DNA of 45,050 bases from Paludisphaera rhizosphaerae. GTDB lineage: Bacteria; Planctomycetota; Planctomycetia; Isosphaerales; Isosphaeraceae. Under the pieces are notes generated by a model, which saw only the letters and a list, made by a program, of their open reading frames with translations, did not search any database and was not told the origin of the DNA. Below, one piece after another: positions 41,948 through 45,050 of the stretch. Made by a program: the position numbers and the translations under genes. Location of the stretch: assembly GCF_011065895.1 (NCBI RefSeq), contig NZ_JAALCR010000040.1, positions 1 through 45,050 of the forward strand. Reading direction: 5' to 3'. Position 1 is the first letter of the stretch; every line of letters starts with the position of its first letter.

Positions 41948-43045
41948 ATGCCCACCCCTCGAATCCTGGCGTCCTCGTTCGCGCTCCTCGTCGTGCTCGC
42001 CGCCGCCGCGCCGAGGCTCCCGCGCGAGAACCTCCTCGTCTACCGCGCGGCCGATGGTTCGCCCGCGCCTGTCCGCTCGGTGGACGACTGGCTGAAACGG
42101 CGCGGGGAGATCGTCCGGGGCGTCGAGTCGATCATGGGGAGGCTGCCGGGGCCGGAGAAGCGCTCGGCGCTGGACGTCACAGTGCTGGAGGAGGTCGACT
42201 GCGGGAGCTACGTCCGGCGCAAGATCACCTACACGTCGGAGCCCGGCTCGCAGGTCCCGGCCTATCTGCTGGTTCCGAAGAAGCTGCTCGGAGGGCAGGG
42301 GGGGAAGGCGCCGGCGATCCTCTGCCTGCACGGGACGGACAACGTCACCGGCGCGGGGACCGTGGTGGGGGTCGGCGGCAAGCCTAACCGCCAGTACGCC
42401 AGCGAGCTGGCCGAGCGCGGCTATGTGACGCTCGCCCCCAACTACCCGCTGCTGGCCGAATATCAGCCCGACGTGGCGAAGCTCGGCTGGCAGAGCGGCA
42501 CGTTGAAGGCCGTGTGGGACAACATCCGCGGAATCGACCTGCTGACCTCGCTGCCGTACGTCCGGGCCGAGGCCATCGGCGCGATCGGCCATTCCCTCGG
42601 CGGCCACAACGCGGTCTACACGGCGTTCTTCGACGATCGGGTCAAGGCGATCGTCACCAGTTGCGGGCTCGACTCATTCCTCGACTACAAGGGGGCCGAC
42701 CCCGCGAACTGGTACCCTGAGAAGGGCTGGTGCCAGACCCGCTACATGCGGAAGCTCGCCGACTACCGCGGCCGGCTGGAGGAGATCCCCTTCGACTTCT
42801 ACGAACTGGTGGCCGCCCTCGCGCCGAGGACGACCCTGATCGTCGCCCCACTGCACGACGCCAACTTCCAGCACGACAGCGTCGACCGCATCGTCGCCGC
42901 CTCCCGCCCGGTCTTCGCCCTCTACAACGCCGCCGACCGCCTGAAGGTCGAACACCCCGACTGTCCCCACGACTTCCCCGAAGCCATGCGACAGGAAGCC
43001 TACGCCCTCTTCGACCACGAGTTCGGCCGTCCGGCCACGCCGTGA
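41948..43045 (+). CDS. Secreted alpha/beta hydrolase (dienelactone hydrolase / acetyl-xylan-esterase-like)
   Basis: The protein has 365 residues. The signal peptide is MPTPRILASSFALLVVLAAAAP. The fold is recognisable from VPAYLLVPKKLLGGQGGKAPAILCLHGTDN (oxyanion HG), IGAIGHSLGGHNAVYTAFFDDRVKAIVTSCG (nucleophile Ser in GHSLGGH, about residue 218) and EHPDCPHDFPEAMRQEAYALFDHEF with the probable catalytic His. The acid is probably in the ALYNAADRLK stretch. Relatives cleave acetyl or other esters from polysaccharides or small molecules; here the export signal favours an extracellular ester. The start at 41948 is set by the signal peptide, with no strong ribosome-binding site. It is monocistronic, followed by repeat debris. 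Confidence 0.88.
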   Translation: MPTPRILASSFALLVVLAAAAPRLPRENLLVYRAADGSPAPVRSVDDWLKRRGEIVRGVESIMGRLPGPEKRSALDVTVLEEVDCGSYVRRKITYTSEPGSQVPAYLLVPKKLLGGQGGKAPAILCLHGTDNVTGAGTVVGVGGKPNRQYASELAERGYVTLAPNYPLLAEYQPDVAKLGWQSGTLKAVWDNIRGIDLLTSLPYVRAEAIGAIGHSLGGHNAVYTAFFDDRVKAIVTSCGLDSFLDYKGADPANWYPEKGWCQTRYMRKLADYRGRLEEIPFDFYELVAALAPRTTLIVAPLHDANFQHDSVDRIVAASRPVFALYNAADRLKVEHPDCPHDFPEAMRQEAYALFDHEFGRPATP

Positions 43046-43083
43046 AAGTGGGACGACCGCACGTCGAGCGCGTCCGAAAACGG

Positions 43084-43107
43084 TCTTCCCCCGCGAGGGG
43101 GGAAGGC
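43084..43107. repeat. REP-like repeat fragment
   Basis: Only the CTTCCCCC-GCGA-GGGGGGAAGG palindrome of the larger element remains, directly after the hydrolase gene, where it may serve as a terminator hairpin. From 43108 to 43375 I see a locally AT-richer stretch (AATTAACAAATATCG near 43190) that is probably the promoter region of the next gene. No other gene is visible. Confidence 0.7.
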
Positions 43108-43375
43108 CGTGAGCGTCCGGATCCAGGGTGTTGCGCGTTCGGTACGATCTCCGAACCCCCACGATCTCGGGCGGTCGCATTGGATCAAATTAACAAATAT
43201 CGTCGCGTGTTCCGTCTGAACTTCAGTCGATTTCGACAATCCGATTTTTCCGGTTTTTCGCGTCGCCCGGATTGCTCTGTCGACGATGGATAAACGGAAA
43301 TCCGTTCCGCGCCAGGCGACGACGTGGCAGGAGCCCGTGTCGTCCACCCAGGACTTCGACGAAAGGATTCACGAG

Positions 43376-44764
43376 ATGTCCCACATGCACGACCAGTCCG
43401 CGACCTCCCGCGCGGATCGCCCGGCGCGACGGCTCCGTCGGTCGACCTCTCCCGTTCTGACGACCCTGGAAGACCGTCGGCTGATGACGGCCGGGGTCGC
43501 GACGACGACCGCGGCAACGACGGCGGCGGCGATCGACCCGACCGCGACGACGTCCGCCGCGCCGTTGGTCGCCCCGGCGCGGATGTCGACGATGATCGCC
43601 CCCGCCGGCGACTCGTCCTCGTTCTACGACCCGACGCAGACCGACGACTGGATCTACTCCGGCTCCGACGCCCAGTTCGGCCCGACCGGAAACATCGTCC
43701 TGTACGGCGGCGGCAGCGCCTGGCCGACGACCTGGTCCGGCCCGTCCGCGACCGACGTCTCGCCCGAACAGGCGAAGCTCGACGCGGCGTTCGCCAAGCA
43801 GTCGGCCGACATGCAGGCGATCCAGGACAAGTCCCAGGTCACGCCCGCGCTGCTGGCCTCGCTCCGCGCGGCCCGCTCGACCGTCGCCGACCAGGCCGGC
43901 GCTCCGGACGCGACCCTGCTGAAGACGTTCCAGGCCGACGCCCAGACGGTGCAGACCTCCGGGACGTTCACCGACGCCCAGAAGCAGCAGCTTCAGAGCG
44001 AGTACACCGCCGTCCTGAAGAGCGCAGGCGTTTCCGACGCCGCGATCACCGCCCTGTTCGCCGCCCAGGACGCCGTGAAGACGGCCGGCGGCGTCACGGC
44101 GGCGGACGTCGCGACCCTCGCCGCCGACCAGCAGGCCGTCCAGACGCTCATGGACGCCATGCCAAAGGACGCCGTTACCTACTCCGCCGCATCCGACGCC
44201 TTCCGGTCCAACGCCGCCGGCTCGCCGATGACGACGATGATGATGACGCCCCCCGGCGCGGCGGCCATGAGCACGACCGCAACCGCAGCCACAACCGCCC
44301 CGGGCGGGACCGGCGCCGTGGCCACGACCGCCGTTCCTTCGACCGCGGTCACCACGGACGTCTCCCTCGCCTCGACGACCACGGTTGCCCCCACAACCAC
44401 GGCCACGACCACCTCGGCCAATATCGATCCCGCCCAGCTCGCCGCCGCCAGGGCCGCGGCCGTCGGCGCGATCCCGGTGGGCGTGCGCGTGCAGAGGGCG
44501 GGGAACAGCTACCTCTCGACGACGACCACGGTCGGTCTGCCGAACTACCACTCGACGTCGTCCGTCACCCCGCTCGCCGGCGCCGTCAAGCGGCTCTCGG
44601 CCCGGGCGCTGAACAACGCCCAGAGCACGACGACCTCCTCCGGCGCCCGCCGCGGGATCGGCGTCCGCACTCTCAACTCGGGCACGGCCACGGCCACAGC
44701 CGTCCCGGCCATCCGCCAGCGCCTCGCCTTCGCCGGTTCCATGCGGCAGGCGCGGACCTCCTAA
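43376..44764 (+). CDS. Exported low-complexity Thr/Ala-rich protein with LEPR-XLL-type N-terminus
   Basis: The protein has 462 residues. It starts MSHMHDQSATSRADRPARRLRRSTSPVLTTLEDRRLMTAGVA: an Arg-rich leader followed by LEDRRLM, nearly the same motif as in the metalloprotease gene at 17796. Residues about 45-95 are Thr/Ala/Pro-rich. A helical Gln/Ala-rich region spans about 125-270 (QAKLDAAFAKQSADMQAIQDKSQVTPALLASLRAARSTVADQAG). Then comes a Thr-rich tract (about 285-350), likely unstructured and perhaps glycosylated, and a basic tail. I see no enzyme motif. AAAGGA upstream of 43376 decides this start over the ATG at 43286. A parallel open frame on the same strand is a shadow. Function is unknown; surface location is inferred. 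Confidence 0.78.
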   Translation: MSHMHDQSATSRADRPARRLRRSTSPVLTTLEDRRLMTAGVATTTAATTAAAIDPTATTSAAPLVAPARMSTMIAPAGDSSSFYDPTQTDDWIYSGSDAQFGPTGNIVLYGGGSAWPTTWSGPSATDVSPEQAKLDAAFAKQSADMQAIQDKSQVTPALLASLRAARSTVADQAGAPDATLLKTFQADAQTVQTSGTFTDAQKQQLQSEYTAVLKSAGVSDAAITALFAAQDAVKTAGGVTAADVATLAADQQAVQTLMDAMPKDAVTYSAASDAFRSNAAGSPMTTMMMTPPGAAAMSTTATAATTAPGGTGAVATTAVPSTAVTTDVSLASTTTVAPTTTATTTSANIDPAQLAAARAAAVGAIPVGVRVQRAGNSYLSTTTTVGLPNYHSTSSVTPLAGAVKRLSARALNNAQSTTTSSGARRGIGVRTLNSGTATATAVPAIRQRLAFAGSMRQARTS

Positions 44765-44799
44765 TTCAGCGCACGCGGCTCACGTGAACCGCCCAACTC

Positions 44800-44841
44800 G
44801 CACGATCCGAAGCCGGCGAACCGCCCGGCCTCGGATCGTGC
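44800..44841. terminator. Probable terminator hairpin after the low-complexity gene
   Basis: GCACGATCCGAAGCCGG (44800-44816) pairs with CCGGCCTCGGATCGTGC (44825-44841) with a single mismatch around an 8-base loop, 36 bases after the stop codon. It is followed by CATTTCG, with no strong T-run. Confidence 0.65.
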
Positions 44842-44923
44842 CATTTCGAAGACCGACCGCACAGCGGTCAATCTCGGGCAGACGACGGATTTCAGATCGA
44901 GTGTTGCGAAGGGGCGCAAACGG

Positions 44924-45050
44924 TCTTCCCCCCTGGAGGGGGAAGACAGACCGCGCAGCGGTCAGATGAGGGGGACGACCGGCATCGGACAATAGATCCG
45001 ATGACCGCTCCAGCTCCAGCGCCGATCCCCCCTCATCCGGCCCTGCGGGC
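44924..45050. repeat. REP-like hairpin repeat, truncated by the window edge
   Basis: CTTCCCCC/GGGGGAAG, then stem GACCGC-GCA-GCGGTC, then AGATGAGGGGGACGACCGGC. A second, inverted unit begins near 45026 and runs off the end at CGGCCCTGCGGGC. No gene is seen after 44764. Confidence 0.85.

Noticed and set aside
43324-44787. Second long plus-strand frame overlapping the Thr/Ala-rich gene
   Set aside because: It is Arg/Asp/Gly-rich shadow sequence in another frame. The other frame holds the LEDRRLM motif and a ribosome-binding site.

Overview
The window looks like chromosome of a high-GC planctomycete, most likely of the Isosphaeraceae (Isosphaera, Singulisphaera or Paludisphaera relatives). This is inferred from gene content, not from a marker gene. 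The indicators are exported proteins with an N-terminal LE-x-R-x-L-[LM]-type motif, PEP-CTERM-like tails, an ECF sigma factor fused to an extracytoplasmic propeller, a Ser/Thr kinase with a TPR-like ectodomain, and many GC-rich intergenic hairpin repeats. I see no tRNA, rRNA, CRISPR array, transposase or phage gene.

Positions 1-11150 form a signalling block. A START-like (SRPBCC) protein is followed by a BlaI-type repressor with a twin dyad operator and an overlapping M56 (BlaR1-like) membrane protease. Then come a single-chain L-serine ammonia-lyase behind a MITE-like inverted-repeat leader, an ECF sigma factor overlapping its putative membrane anti-sigma partner, and an ECF sigma factor fused to a WD40-like C-terminal half. 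The M56 protein, the anti-sigma candidate and the fused sigma factor all carry a region that looks LolA/RseB-like by eye.

Positions 11190-19980 form a surface-protein locus. A LuxR-type regulator is divergent from three consecutive large exported proteins: an SBBP propeller, a delta-60/Ig/hydrolase protein with a Lys/Ala-rich tail, and a metzincin-like protease with a GTGGTGTNM propeller. Two further proteins with the same N-terminal motif lie at 33185-34738 (dockerin) and 43376-44764 (low complexity).

Positions 20010-32760 hold a B12-binding-type radical SAM protein, a receptor-like Ser/Thr kinase, an orphan with an N-terminal NAQKSTGPKT motif, a secreted ChbG/YdjC-type deacetylase, an HdeD-like membrane protein, a small PEP-CTERM protein, and a 1162-residue protein built of 29 TPR units of exactly 34 residues.

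Positions 32760-45050 hold the dockerin protein, surE, a tandem duplication of a phytanoyl-CoA dioxygenase-like gene (one copy has lost an iron ligand), a PEP-CTERM propeller, a lipoprotein, a translationally coupled pair of retropepsin-like/PDZ proteins, a secreted alpha/beta hydrolase and the last motif-bearing protein. Intergenic space is dominated by two repeat families: a REP-like element with GNA-loop hairpins whose stems covary (it also lies at both window ends), and a 97-99 bp palindrome present three times.
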